A stretch of 64,000 nucleotides of DNA from Paracoccus aerius (lineage in GTDB: Bacteria > Pseudomonadota > Alphaproteobacteria > Rhodobacterales > Rhodobacteraceae), in assembly GCF_014656455.1 (NCBI RefSeq), contig NZ_BNCL01000009.1, positions 1 through 64,000 of the forward strand, written 5' to 3'. Under the pieces are notes generated by a model. The model had not been told where the DNA came from and ran no database searches. It was given only the letters and a program-made list of their open reading frames with translations. This document shows positions 1-7,095 of this stretch, in pieces. A program made the position numbers and the translations under genes. The first letter of the stretch is position 1. The number at the start of each line of letters is the position of its first letter.

Positions 1-23
1 CGCTTTGGGGAAAGGTTCACATG

Positions 24-82
24 GCTCAATTCTCAGTGGAAATTACGCGCCTATCCGGCTCAGTTCTGGGTGGAAATCAACA
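24..82. mobile_element. possible IS21-family terminus (tandem end repeats)
   Basis: Two imperfect copies of a motif reading GGCTCA-RTTCT-NRGTGGAAAT lie about 34 bp apart, at 24-44 and 58-78. The right copy ends in CAACA. Tandem copies of this kind, together with a CA terminus, resemble the ends of IS21-family elements. No istA or istB coding sequence is visible, because the body of the element would lie left of the window. This is resemblance only, without a sequence search. Confidence 0.35.
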
Positions 83-155
83 TTCTGTCGTCATTAGGCA
101 TGGAAATCCTCGTCGTCGTTCGTTCAGACGCGGGGATTTTTAAGCCGCGCCGCCA

Positions 156-170
156 TAGGAAATAATCCTA
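156..170. promoter_or_regulatory. phage operator O1 (TAGGA-N5-TCCTA) on leftward promoter
   Basis: This is a perfect 15-bp inverted repeat TAGGA-AATAA-TCCTA. It covers the -10 box of a leftward promoter, with TTGCCA at 187-182 and TATTTC at 164-159 on the minus strand and a 17-bp spacer. A degenerate second copy (TGTGA-N5-TCCTA) lies at 194-208, 38 bp away, matching the operator-pair spacing at 6.15 and 14.25 kb. It is the likely binding site of the CI-like repressor encoded at 431-1048. Confidence 0.6.
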
Positions 171-187
171 TCGGGACGGCTTGGCAA
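159..187 (-). promoter_or_regulatory. leftward promoter, TTGCCA-N17-TATTTC
   Basis: On the minus strand the -35 TTGCCA (187-182) is followed by a 17-bp spacer and the -10 TATTTC (164-159). The layout is the same as at 6172-6200 and 14266-14294, including the operator lying over the -10. It would transcribe leftward out of the window. The only sequence seen in that direction is the IS21-like end. Confidence 0.5.
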
Positions 188-386
188 TAGAAATGTGATT
201 TAATCCTATTTTCGACCGCGCGTCGTTCGAGGATCGCAAGATCATCCAACGCGATAGTAACTCAACTGGAAGGTTCGCCTTTCCTGCGTGTACGCGCGTG
301 CCCGGAGTCTAAAGAACACACGCGCGGAGTAGTTAAGATCTTCCTTAGAGGGTTGGGCAAGGATGTTTAAGGCAACAGGTTCGGAA

Positions 387-413
387 GGGGTTGGCCCCTC
401 ATGGGCCAACCCC
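387..413 (-). terminator. strong hairpin downstream of the CI-like repressor
   Basis: An 11-bp perfect inverted repeat (GGGGTTGGCCC and its complement) encloses a 5-nt loop. It lies just past the stop codon of the leftward repressor gene at 431. No T-run follows in the leftward direction, so classical Rho-independent termination is uncertain. The position still suggests an end-of-transcript structure. Confidence 0.45.
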
Positions 414-430
414 CTGCCACAAACCTCGTT

Positions 431-1048
431 TTAGAACATCCGCAGTTCCATGGTTACGATCCCGATGACATCCAGCTTTGCGCTCGACGGAGAGTCATCC
501 TGGGAAGGTTCTTCGACGCGACCTTCCCCCTGTGTCGCCTTTACCTCGATTGGGAACTTGGTGATACCCGCGCCATCGTCGCTGTTTTGGTATACCACGA
601 TGTCGCCCTCGGCCGGTTCTGCCTTGCGGGCGATGATGATCGAGCCATCGTTGATACCGTACTGTTTCCAGTCATCACCCATGACCAGGAAAGCTTCCTG
701 CAGTTCGGCCGGAAAGCGATCGTCGGCATGGATCGATATCGGCTGGTCCATATCCCTCTTCGCTATGCCCTTCGATGCAATGACACGCCGCGTCTCGATC
801 ATCTCATTGCCTGTTCCATCTGGCTTGAGGGCTTCGCCGGTCAGGTACCTGGGATCACATTCCAGGAACTCCGCAAGCTTTGGCAGGAGTTCGAACTTGA
901 AGCTTTGCGACCCGTATCCGCCTTTTTCTCCGTTAAGGAAGTTATTCACGTAGGCGTCATTCATGCCGATGTGCAACGAAGCTTCCTTCTGGGTTTTGCC
1001 CGTTGCTTTGAGGCGCTCGCGAATGCGAGCGCGCATAGGATTTTTCAT
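431..1048 (-). CDS. CI-like phage repressor, XRE HTH plus S24-like C-terminal domain
   Basis: The 205-residue protein has an XRE-type helix-turn-helix at about residues 18-45 (around TQKEASLHIGMNDAYVNNF). Its C-terminal half resembles the LexA/CI S24 fold, with FLVMGDDWKQYG, GDIVVY and a final DVIGIV strand. In autocleaving members the loop reads GDSM with a catalytic serine; here it reads GDDW, while a lysine (ITKF) remains. No Ala-Gly cleavage site is obvious. It is divergent from the Cro-like gene across an operator-bearing gap. It is probably the master repressor of the element, and may not respond to SOS cleavage. Confidence 0.8.
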   Translation of the reverse strand: MKNPMRARIRERLKATGKTQKEASLHIGMNDAYVNNFLNGEKGGYGSQSFKFELLPKLAEFLECDPRYLTGEALKPDGTGNEMIETRRVIASKGIAKRDMDQPISIHADDRFPAELQEAFLVMGDDWKQYGINDGSIIIARKAEPAEGDIVVYQNSDDGAGITKFPIEVKATQGEGRVEEPSQDDSPSSAKLDVIGIVTMELRMF

Positions 1049-1117
1049 CCTTGATCCCCTGATTTGTCGTCGTTCGTCGTTCTGCCGTGGGGCCTGAAAG
1101 CCCTCTTTAGGTGTGGG

Positions 1118-1147
1118 TATATATACCTAGGTTAGGATTATTTCCAA
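1118..1147 (-). promoter_or_regulatory. candidate repressor-maintenance promoter
   Basis: On the minus strand TTGGAA (1147-1142) is followed by a TATATATA stretch (1125-1118), giving a spacer of 16-18 bp, about 70 bp upstream of the repressor start. GGTATATATACC at 1116-1127 is itself a 12-bp palindrome. Operator O2 covers the -35 and spacer, so occupancy could autoregulate the repressor. Confidence 0.45.
1133..1147. promoter_or_regulatory. phage operator O2 (TAGGA-N5-TCCAA)
   Basis: This is a one-mismatch copy of the 15-bp operator in the cI/cro intergenic region. It overlaps the candidate leftward repressor promoter and lies 51 bp from O3. Confidence 0.5.
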
Positions 1148-1183
1148 TATCTGCGTTGTGGGTGCTACGCGGACTCTTGCAAA

Positions 1184-1198
1184 TAGGACTATTTCCTA
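1184..1198. promoter_or_regulatory. phage operator O3 (TAGGA-CTATT-TCCTA)
   Basis: This perfect 15-bp copy is identical in all 15 positions to the copies at 6189 and 14283. It ends 13 bp before the proposed Cro-like start codon, so binding would block expression of the rightward lytic gene. No convincing -35 was found at 17 bp from its TATTTC. Confidence 0.6.
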
Positions 1199-1211
1199 TT
1201 ACACCGTCCGA

Positions 1212-1532
1212 ATGCAGCACTTCTCTCCATCGCTACGTGACGAAGTTGTCGGCCGCTTGGATCGGCTGACGGCAGTGCTTTCTGACGCGGGAATGCCGCC
1301 GTCATTTCTTGGTAAGATTGTGAAAAACGACCCGAATTGGGTAGGTGATTATCGGAGCAATGACTTCCGTGTCGGAACCTACGACCGGGTTGTCTCACGC
1401 ATGTCGGCCATTTGGCCTGACCACCTCCCGTGGCCCGATGACGTGCCGCGTCCTGAACCCGCCCAGATTGAACCGTCAGCCGCTGCAGACGCTGCGGAGA
1501 AGTTCAGACTGGCCCAGCCCAGCAGAGGATGA
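1212..1532 (+). CDS. Cro-like DNA-binding protein (putative)
   Basis: The 106-residue protein is the first gene divergent from the CI-like repressor. Residues about 20-55 (MPPSFLGKIVKNDPNWVGDY, then RVGTYDRVVSRM) follow the pattern of small phage HTH proteins of Rhodobacteraceae, in which a DPN(F/W)V helix precedes a V/T-TYDRV helix. The ATG at 1212 was chosen over the upstream in-frame ATG at 1158, because the upstream codons run through the operator at 1184-1198. The Cro role is inferred from position; the family call is weak. Confidence 0.5.
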   Translation: MQHFSPSLRDEVVGRLDRLTAVLSDAGMPPSFLGKIVKNDPNWVGDYRSNDFRVGTYDRVVSRMSAIWPDHLPWPDDVPRPEPAQIEPSAAADAAEKFRLAQPSRG

Positions 1533-1536
1533 TCCG

Positions 1537-1947
1537 ATGGCCAAGCAGCTGAAGGATGCGCCCGACACCAGCTTCGATCCGAAGCAACTCAAAAAGTCTG
1601 TCGAGAACATCAACCGGGCAAAGGCGAAAGCCACCGAGATGAACGGCGAAGCCGGGGCGGCCACGAAGGCCGCCATCGACGAACACAACTTCGACAAGAC
1701 GGCGCTGACCTTCACGTCGCGTCTGGCTCGCAAGGAGCCCTCGGAAGCCGCGGCGATCGCTGGCGCGTGCGTGGCCTATTTTCACGCGCTGGGATTCTTC
1801 GACACCTCGGACATGTTCCAGGACCACACCAAGGTCATGCGGAAGATCATTGCCGACATTGATGCCGGACAACCCGGCAAGGGCAGCAATGTGACCTCCC
1901 TCAACAAGATGATCGAAGGTGCGGCCGAAGGCGTGCCTGCCCACTGA
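1537..1947 (+). CDS. hypothetical phage protein
   Basis: This 136-residue soluble, helix-rich protein begins 4 nt after the Cro-like gene, with AGAGGA at 1523-1528 as a good ribosome binding site. The N-terminal half is lysine- and alanine-rich (FDPKQLKKSVENINRAKAKA). The C-terminal half contains a hydrophobic helix around GACVAYFHALGFF. I do not recognise the family. The layout loosely recalls small nucleoid-type phage proteins, but no motif supports that. Its place as second gene of the rightward early transcript suggests an early function. Confidence 0.6.
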   Translation: MAKQLKDAPDTSFDPKQLKKSVENINRAKAKATEMNGEAGAATKAAIDEHNFDKTALTFTSRLARKEPSEAAAIAGACVAYFHALGFFDTSDMFQDHTKVMRKIIADIDAGQPGKGSNVTSLNKMIEGAAEGVPAH

Positions 1948-2028
1948 GTTTCTCGCGCGCCCGGTCCTCCTCCTCCCTGACCGGGGCGTGAGTCGGCGAA
2001 GGTCCTCCCACGAACCCTTCGCCTCCCG

Positions 2029-2057
2029 CTGGAAGGACTTGGCAGCAGTCCTTCCAG
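2029..2057. repeat. 11-bp perfect inverted repeat (hairpin) between early genes
   Basis: CTGGAAGGACT and its exact complement flank a 7-nt loop in the 142-nt gap before the gene at 2090. No T-run follows. It could be an RNA processing or attenuation structure within the early transcript, or a protein-binding palindrome. Confidence 0.5.
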
Positions 2058-2089
2058 CCCCCCATCAGACAGACCGAACGGAGACGATT

Positions 2090-2425
2090 ATGGCGACGCA
2101 GGCGCGTGATGATCAGGACGATAACACCTCGTTCTTCCAGGTGACGATCCGCACAAGAAACAATGGCGAAGAGGGCGAGGCCGTTTTTGTCTTCGAGACG
2201 ACCGAGCCGACGATTGACGACTTCATGGATGCATTGGTCGACGAAGACTTCATCCTCGGGACCAGATATGACACCCGCCCAGACGGCGACGGTGTGCGGC
2301 GGGTCCGTCAGTCCAATGACTGCATCCTCAGCAAGCAGCTCATCCTGCAGGTCACCTATCCCTCGTATGAACTGCGCTCCCAGTCCGGGGAGCTTCTGTT
2401 TTCGCCGGACGATCTGTCGAAATGA
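2090..2425 (+). CDS. hypothetical protein
   Basis: This acidic protein of 111 residues has strand-rich composition (FFQVTIRTRN, AVFVFETTEP, LILQVTYPSYEL). ATG at 2090 is preceded by GGAG at 2080-2083. Its stop codon overlaps the start of the RuvC-like gene (ATGA), so the two are probably translationally coupled. I do not recognise the family; the neighbouring DNA-metabolism genes suggest an accessory replication or recombination role, by context only. Confidence 0.6.
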   Translation: MATQARDDQDDNTSFFQVTIRTRNNGEEGEAVFVFETTEPTIDDFMDALVDEDFILGTRYDTRPDGDGVRRVRQSNDCILSKQLILQVTYPSYELRSQSGELLFSPDDLSK

Positions 2426-2943
2426 CGGGCCGGCATCCAATACTCTTTCTCGACATCGCGACGACGACCGGGTGGTGCGAAGGCATACCCGGTGAGCGAC
2501 CCGAGAGCGGCACGCTGCGGCTGTGCAAGAGCGGTGGCTTAGATGATGATGCCTTCGGCGGTCTTCTGCGCTGGCTAGGTGATCGTCTGACAGCAAAGCG
2601 CTATCTGCGCCTCGTTTTCGAGGCTCCGGTTGGTCCTGGCATGGACCGGGCGGGTGTTACCAACTGGAAAACCAAACGTCGGCTCATCGGGCTTTGCGCA
2701 GTTGCCGAGGCTGTGGCCAACGCGACCGCGCATCCTGTGTACGAAGCCAGCGCCGTGACGATCCGCAAGCATGTTCTCGGCAGCGGCCGACCAGAAGAGC
2801 CCAAGAAGGCTGTCATGGCCGCCATGAGGCTGAAGGGATTTGACCCCAAGGACGACAACGAGGCGGATGCGATCGCCGGGTGGATTTACGCCTGCTCCAT
2901 CACCGAACGGCAATCGATGCCGCTTCTGCGCAACGCACGATGA
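2422..2943 (+). CDS. RuvC-like Holliday-junction resolvase / RNase H-fold nuclease
   Basis: The 173-residue protein fits the RuvC family: LFLDIATTTGW near the N-terminus supplies the first acidic residue on strand 1, LRLVFEAP supplies the second, and DDNEADAIAGW near the C-terminus supplies the paired carboxylates of the active site. RuvC enzymes cut four-way junctions in recombination intermediates. In a phage early cluster it would resolve replicative branches. It overlaps the previous gene by 4 nt and is followed by a GC-rich hairpin. Confidence 0.75.
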   Translation: MTGRHPILFLDIATTTGWCEGIPGERPESGTLRLCKSGGLDDDAFGGLLRWLGDRLTAKRYLRLVFEAPVGPGMDRAGVTNWKTKRRLIGLCAVAEAVANATAHPVYEASAVTIRKHVLGSGRPEEPKKAVMAAMRLKGFDPKDDNEADAIAGWIYACSITERQSMPLLRNAR

Positions 2944-2947
2944 GCGG

Positions 2948-2970
2948 GCCGGGCGCGCGATGCGCCCGGC
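2948..2970. repeat. GC-rich hairpin between RuvC-like and primase genes
   Basis: GCCGGGCGC and its exact complement form a 9-bp stem with a 5-nt loop in the 60-nt gap. No T-run follows. It may tune expression of the downstream primase-helicase, which has a GTG start. Confidence 0.45.
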
Positions 2971-3003
2971 TGACAGCCGACCGACGAACATCCGAGGCAG
3001 ACC

Positions 3004-5241
3004 GTGTCTGGCGACAGTGACAAATTCAGCGAACACGCGGCCGCTGTAGCCCGTGAACTGCTGGGCGAAGAGAACAAGCACCTATCATCGCCGAAAGAGC
3101 TCCGCTTCGGAAAGCAGGGCTCGATCAGCGTCGACCTCGAGAAGGGGGTGTTTTTCGACCATCAGGAGAACGAAGGCGGCGGCGTTCTGTGGTTCATCGA
3201 GAAGCGGACCGGCACACCAATGGCTGGTGGTGCAGCGGTCCAGTGGCTTCGGGATCATGGATACTATGTCGAGGACGATCCTGCTCCGCCCCGCGGTGGG
3301 TCCGGCTCAGGCGCTCCTTCGAGCGGTTCACGCCTCGATCCCGCGGGAAACTGGTTGCCCAACCGCATCCCGGCAGAGGCGACTGACGCACGGCTAACCG
3401 CGACCTTCGACTACAAGGATCAGGACGGCAAGCTCAGGTATCAGGTCTGCCGCTATGACTGGTCTGTAGATCCTGCAGTCAATCCGAAAGGTCATGCCAA
3501 GACCTTCGTGCAGCGGCGTCCCGATGCCAGCAAGCAGAACGGCTGGAGCTATACCGTAAAGGGCATCGAGCCGCTGCCCTATCGTCTGCCCGAGCTGCTG
3601 GAAGATGTGGAAGCAGGGCGGCCGATCTTTGTGGTCGAGGGTGAGAAGAAGGTCGACATGCTGCGCGCCAATGGCGTGCCTGCAACGTGCAACCATGGCG
3701 GGGCAGGGAAATGGGCGGACGATCTTTCCGCCTATCTTGCTAACGCCGATCTTATCGTGCTGCCCGACAATGACGATGCCGGCCGCAGTCATGCCGATCT
3801 TGTGGGCCGGAAGCTGGAAGGTGTTGCCCAGCGTGTCCGCATCCTCGAGTTGCCGGGCCTGCCGGACAAAGGAGGCATCGACGACTGGCTTCCCGGGCAC
3901 GATGTCGACGATCTCTATGATGCCGTCGATCGAGATGCCCGCCTCTTCGAGGCCGCACCTTTCAAATCGATGTTTGGCGCCGTCGGCTGGGGGCAGTTGG
4001 ACGAGCCTGGTCCGTCCCATGAATGGTTGATCAAGGGCATCCTGACCCGCAACGAGATTTCCTTCCTGCTGGGCGAGAGCCAGAGCGGCAAGAGCTTCCT
4101 CTGCATCGACATGGCGCTGTCCATCGCTCGGGGCGTCGAATGGTTCGGCCGCCGCGTCCTGCGCGGCGGTGTCATCTACCAGGCAGGCGAGAGCGCGACG
4201 GGCGTAAGACGTAAGAGATTGCCCGCATACCGAAGACACCACGACTGTGCGCGCGAAGATGTCCCCTTCGTTCTGCTGCAGAACCCGGTCGATTTCTACA
4301 ACAGCGACGACCAGGTCGAGGAATTCATTGCCGAATGCCAGCACTGGAAGAAGCGCCTATCTGCCCCGCTCGAGCTGATCGTCATCGACACCTTCAACAA
4401 GGCCACCCCAGGGGCTAACGAGAACGACGGCAAGGACATGGGTATGGTCTTGGCGCGTTGTGAGCGCGTGCGGAAGGCCACCGGCGCCCATGTCATGCTG
4501 GTCCACCATCTGAATGCCGGCGGCACAAAGGCGCGCGGGCACACCAGCCTCTTCGGGAACGTCGAGAACGTGGTCACCGTGCGCAAGGTTCTGGACAGCA
4601 GCGACAAGGAAGGCCGCCAGCTGCGCGAGTGGATTGTATCCAAGCAGAAGGATGGCGAGGACGGGGTCAGTGCCAAGTTCGTCCTGCCCTCGGTCGAGAT
4701 CGGCCGGGATGAGGACGGCGACCCGGTGACGTCGTGCATCGTTGCCGCGCCCCAGAAATACGAGACCCAGCCGGACGATCCGTCCGGGGTCGCCTTGGGC
4801 GGCTTCAATGCCTTCCTGCTGCGCGCGATCTACGACGGGATCAAGGAGAAGGGCATACTGGCCCCGCTCGAATGCGGACTGTCGCGCGGCCATCATGCGA
4901 TCGAGAAGCGCGACCTATGGGAGAAGATCAAGGCCGTCAGCCTGGATGATCCTGAGGACGTCAAAGAGGACGAGAGCGAGGAACAGGCCGCCGCGCGCCG
5001 CCAGAACAACCTGCGCCAGAACGTCAAGCGATCCCGCGACTTCCTTTACCAGAAGGGCATCATCGACACCAAGGATGACTGGACCTGGCTGACGGGCAAG
5101 AAGGTCAAGGGCTTCGAATTAGCGCCGGGCCTGGGCGACGACGCCAAACCGCGCGGCCGGTCTCGGAAGAAGGAGGACGACATGCCTCCGCCGGATGACA
5201 CCCCCCGCGCGAATCTACCCTTCGATCCGGAGGATTTCTGA
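3004..5241 (+). CDS. TOPRIM primase / RepA-like hexameric helicase
   Basis: The 745-residue protein has three parts. The N-terminal ~65 residues resemble the primase entry region (FDHQENEGGGVLWFIE). A TOPRIM domain at about 200-300 contains PIFVVEGEKK and LPDNDDAGR. A RecA-type AAA ATPase follows from about 340, with Walker A GESQSGKS near 356, Walker B LIVIDTF near 458 and MLVHHLN further on, as in RepA/DnaB-type helicases. It likely primes and unwinds element DNA. GTG is the start, supported by GAGG at 2994-2997. The basic, acidic-patched C-terminus may bind DNA or partners. Confidence 0.85.
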   Translation: MSGDSDKFSEHAAAVARELLGEENKHLSSPKELRFGKQGSISVDLEKGVFFDHQENEGGGVLWFIEKRTGTPMAGGAAVQWLRDHGYYVEDDPAPPRGGSGSGAPSSGSRLDPAGNWLPNRIPAEATDARLTATFDYKDQDGKLRYQVCRYDWSVDPAVNPKGHAKTFVQRRPDASKQNGWSYTVKGIEPLPYRLPELLEDVEAGRPIFVVEGEKKVDMLRANGVPATCNHGGAGKWADDLSAYLANADLIVLPDNDDAGRSHADLVGRKLEGVAQRVRILELPGLPDKGGIDDWLPGHDVDDLYDAVDRDARLFEAAPFKSMFGAVGWGQLDEPGPSHEWLIKGILTRNEISFLLGESQSGKSFLCIDMALSIARGVEWFGRRVLRGGVIYQAGESATGVRRKRLPAYRRHHDCAREDVPFVLLQNPVDFYNSDDQVEEFIAECQHWKKRLSAPLELIVIDTFNKATPGANENDGKDMGMVLARCERVRKATGAHVMLVHHLNAGGTKARGHTSLFGNVENVVTVRKVLDSSDKEGRQLREWIVSKQKDGEDGVSAKFVLPSVEIGRDEDGDPVTSCIVAAPQKYETQPDDPSGVALGGFNAFLLRAIYDGIKEKGILAPLECGLSRGHHAIEKRDLWEKIKAVSLDDPEDVKEDESEEQAAARRQNNLRQNVKRSRDFLYQKGIIDTKDDWTWLTGKKVKGFELAPGLGDDAKPRGRSRKKEDDMPPPDDTPRANLPFDPEDF

Positions 5242-5717
5242 TGTCTCGCGAAACGGATTGGACAACGAAGCGCGTCCGGGCTGTCCTTGTCGAGGCTGTG
5301 ACCTGGGCCCGCCAATATGCAGGGCCGATTGGGCCGGCGGCTATTCGCGGATCGATGCCGGTCTACAAGCCGACGCTGGAAGACCACCTTGAGGAGGGAT
5401 GGGGGCTGCCGGAGGTGGCAGGAGATGAGACTGAGGAAGAGAGGCCGATGCGGGTGCCGGTAGATCCTGCACGGGCAGACTTTCTCATGGCGGCCCTGTC
5501 GTGGCAGGCAGTCTACCTCGTGAATGCCGGTCATCCCGGCTTGGCCAAGACCCTCAGCTTGTGGCTGCACCATGCAACAGGGAAGCGGGGCGGCAAGGGC
5601 TTCGACACCATGCTGAAGCAACGCCGCATATCCCGGAGCCATGCCTATCGGATACGCGACCGGGCGCTGGGTCTAATCGCACAGGGTCTGATTGCGGACG
5701 GGGTGCGCGATGAATGA
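5241..5717 (+). CDS. DUF6362-like phage protein with C-terminal HTH
   Basis: This 158-residue protein overlaps the primase stop by 1 nt (TGATG). Residues after about 125 (RRISRSHAYRIRDRALGLIA) form a likely helix-turn-helix. The N-terminal WTTKRVRAVLVEAVTWAR and central ARADFLMAALSW resemble DUF6362 proteins of alphaproteobacterial phages. A DNA-binding or regulatory function is inferred; the family assignment is from memory of the pattern. Confidence 0.6.
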   Translation: MSRETDWTTKRVRAVLVEAVTWARQYAGPIGPAAIRGSMPVYKPTLEDHLEEGWGLPEVAGDETEEERPMRVPVDPARADFLMAALSWQAVYLVNAGHPGLAKTLSLWLHHATGKRGGKGFDTMLKQRRISRSHAYRIRDRALGLIAQGLIADGVRDE

Positions 5718-5952
5718 CGCGCCAAAGAAGAAGGCCATGTCTCTGCCAGATCGGGCTTGGGGACTGCGCCACATCATCCAGAAATGGAACCAGCCGATCC
5801 AAGGATGTGGCGCGGCGGCGGTGTGGATCACCGAGGAAGAGATCGAATTCCTGAAGGACACGGTGAAGGTCCTGGACGCCTTCGCCTTCTATGCCGCGGA
5901 CGATTTTGTCCGCCGTGAAGCCGAGAAGAAAAGGAAGGGGAAGGCACGATGA
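5710..5952 (+). CDS. small hypothetical phage protein
   Basis: The 80-residue protein has ATG at 5710, inside the previous gene, overlapping its stop by 8 nt. It has a basic tail (RREAEKKRKGKAR) and a central ITEEEIEFLKDTVKVLDAF helix. There is no recognised domain. The compact coupled arrangement with its neighbours on both sides supports real translation. Confidence 0.55.
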   Translation: MNDAPKKKAMSLPDRAWGLRHIIQKWNQPIQGCGAAAVWITEEEIEFLKDTVKVLDAFAFYAADDFVRREAEKKRKGKAR

Positions 5953-6158
5953 ACCTGCGCGAGCAGCAGTATCTTACCGGCGCGAGCCACCTGGTGCGCG
6001 TTCTGTACCTTCGGGGGGGTCGGAGGGTTGTCGTTCTGGACCGCATCCGCCGTCGTCGGCAGGCAATCAAGAGCCTCCTTGATACAGGCATCGTGTCATT
6101 GATGTCGCCCCGCTGCGAAATGACCGTCGTATTAAACGAATGCAAAAATAGGGAATGA
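5949..6158 (+). CDS. small basic hypothetical protein
   Basis: This 69-residue, arginine-rich protein (VVVLDRIRRRRQAIKSLL) starts at an ATGA overlap with the preceding gene. Its last codons run into operator O4 at 6149-6163. It is the last gene before the promoter at 6172, so it closes the first early operon. No family is recognised. Confidence 0.5.
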   Translation: MNLREQQYLTGASHLVRVLYLRGGRRVVVLDRIRRRRQAIKSLLDTGIVSLMSPRCEMTVVLNECKNRE

Positions 6159-6163
6159 TCCTA
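6149..6163. promoter_or_regulatory. phage operator O4 (TAGGG-N5-TCCTA)
   Basis: A one-mismatch copy of the 15-bp operator, 40 bp upstream of O5 and just upstream of the -35 box at 6172. Confidence 0.5.
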
Positions 6164-6171
6164 ATTTAGCA

Positions 6172-6200
6172 TTGACCGCAGCTATAAATAGGACTATTTC
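6172..6200 (+). promoter_or_regulatory. rightward promoter TTGACC-N17-TATTTC
   Basis: -35 TTGACC at 6172-6177 and -10 TATTTC at 6195-6200 are separated by 17 bp. Operator O5 lies over the -10 and O4 lies just upstream of the -35. Transcription would start near 6207 and reach the tiny membrane-protein genes at 6234 and 6341. Confidence 0.55.
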
Positions 6201-6203
6201 CTA
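6189..6203. promoter_or_regulatory. phage operator O5 (TAGGA-CTATT-TCCTA)
   Basis: A perfect copy covering the -10 of the promoter at 6172-6200, identical to O3 and O7. Repressor binding here would silence the operon that begins at 6234. Confidence 0.6.
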
Positions 6204-6233
6204 TCCAATGTAGTAGTTGCTTGGAGACGGACA

Positions 6234-6341
6234 ATGGACACCGATCCCGACAGAACCCCCGACGTCGACCGCTGGTTTGCCGTTCGCGTGACGCTTGTCG
6301 TCATTGTCGTTCTGGCGATCCTTTTTGAGGTTGTCCTGTAA
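6234..6341 (+). CDS. tiny single-span membrane protein (35 aa)
   Basis: The reading frame MDTDPDRTPDVDRWFAVRV continues into one hydrophobic segment (TLVVIVVLAILFEVVL) and stops. ATG at 6234 has GGAG at 6222-6225. The stop TAA overlaps the ATG of the next gene (TAATG). It is the first gene after the operator-controlled promoter at 6172. The acidic N-terminus and single helix are seen directly; no function is recognised. Confidence 0.5.
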   Translation: MDTDPDRTPDVDRWFAVRVTLVVIVVLAILFEVVL

Positions 6342-6508
6342 TGAGGATCGTGGGTGACGTCTTTATCGCCGTCCTCATGGTCATCCTGCTGCTGATCGTC
6401 ATCTACCTTGCGATCTTCAACTGGACCAATCTCGCCCGCGCCGGACGTCCAAAGGCCTGCGAAGCATACCGGTCAGAATGCACTGCCGTGATGCAGGGCC
6501 TGTTCTAA
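6341..6508 (+). CDS. tiny single-span membrane protein (55 aa)
   Basis: Starting at the overlapping TAATG, this protein has an N-terminal membrane helix (VFIAVLMVILLLIVIYLAIF) and a short cytosolic or periplasmic tail with two cysteines. It is coupled to the 35-residue membrane protein before it. The tandem of minimal membrane proteins could be holin-like, superinfection-exclusion or toxin-like; the sequence alone does not decide. Confidence 0.5.
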   Translation: MRIVGDVFIAVLMVILLLIVIYLAIFNWTNLARAGRPKACEAYRSECTAVMQGLF

Positions 6509-6641
6509 GCCTGAAAACCCAAAGCGCCGGAGCAGATCATCTGCCTGCGCGAAACCCCGACATCATTATCGCCAGACTGCCCCGGCCATTCCACGCGATG
6601 GTCTGCGTCTGTCTGCGCCGAACTGTCAGAGGAATACCCTT

Positions 6642-6848
6642 ATGACGCGCCGACCCTTACCAGACCATGCATCTCCCTGGACTCCATGGTTCTGCGTCGC
6701 AGCCATCCTGATTGCAGCAACACTCGCCAGTTTTGCTATCGGTTGGCACTGGTTGATCCAGACCCTTTTGACCGTCTTCACCATCGTCGATTGCGCGATC
6801 TTCGGCCTGCTCTGGTCGATCCGCAAGGACGACGAACTGTTCCGGTGA
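6642..6848 (+). CDS. small two-span membrane protein
   Basis: The 68-residue protein has two hydrophobic segments, about residues 15-35 (FCVAAILIAATLASFAIG) and 38-58 (LIQTLLTVFTIVDCAIFGLL), followed by a charged end. A GAGG site lies at 6629-6632. It is the third membrane protein in a row after the promoter at 6172. No family is recognised. Confidence 0.55.
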   Translation: MTRRPLPDHASPWTPWFCVAAILIAATLASFAIGWHWLIQTLLTVFTIVDCAIFGLLWSIRKDDELFR

Positions 6849-6852
6849 TGTC

Positions 6853-7095
6853 ATGATCCCCCCGGTCGATATCACCCCCGATACCAGAGACATCAGCCAG
6901 CTTTGGCGCAGACTGACCGGCGATGAATGTGTTGCCGCCCGCGCTCACCTGCGCGGCGGCACCGTGGTTTGCGTCACGGTCGAGCGCGACCAGACGCTCG
7001 CCATGTGCCGCGCCGGTGCCATTGCAGCCCTGTCGGTCGAGGCTGTCCGCAGCATCGAAGAAGGCGACGATGTCAGAAGAGGGTGGGTCCATTGA
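6853..7095 (+). CDS. hypothetical protein
   Basis: This is an 80-residue soluble protein (DITPDTRDISQLWRRLTGDE, then GGTVVCVTVERDQ). It begins 4 nt after the two-span membrane protein and its stop overlaps the next ATG (TGATG). No recognised domain. It belongs to the operon running from 6234. Confidence 0.5.
   Translation: MIPPVDITPDTRDISQLWRRLTGDECVAARAHLRGGTVVCVTVERDQTLAMCRAGAIAALSVEAVRSIEEGDDVRRGWVH

Noticed and set aside
401..1054. A 217-residue rightward frame opposite the repressor gene
   Set aside because: It is an antisense shadow; the leftward frame has clear HTH and S24-like features and an operator-controlled promoter.
1177..1205. TTGCAA-N17-TACACC as the Cro-like promoter
   Set aside because: The -10 is poor and would place the transcript start almost on the ATG; the real promoter was not identified.
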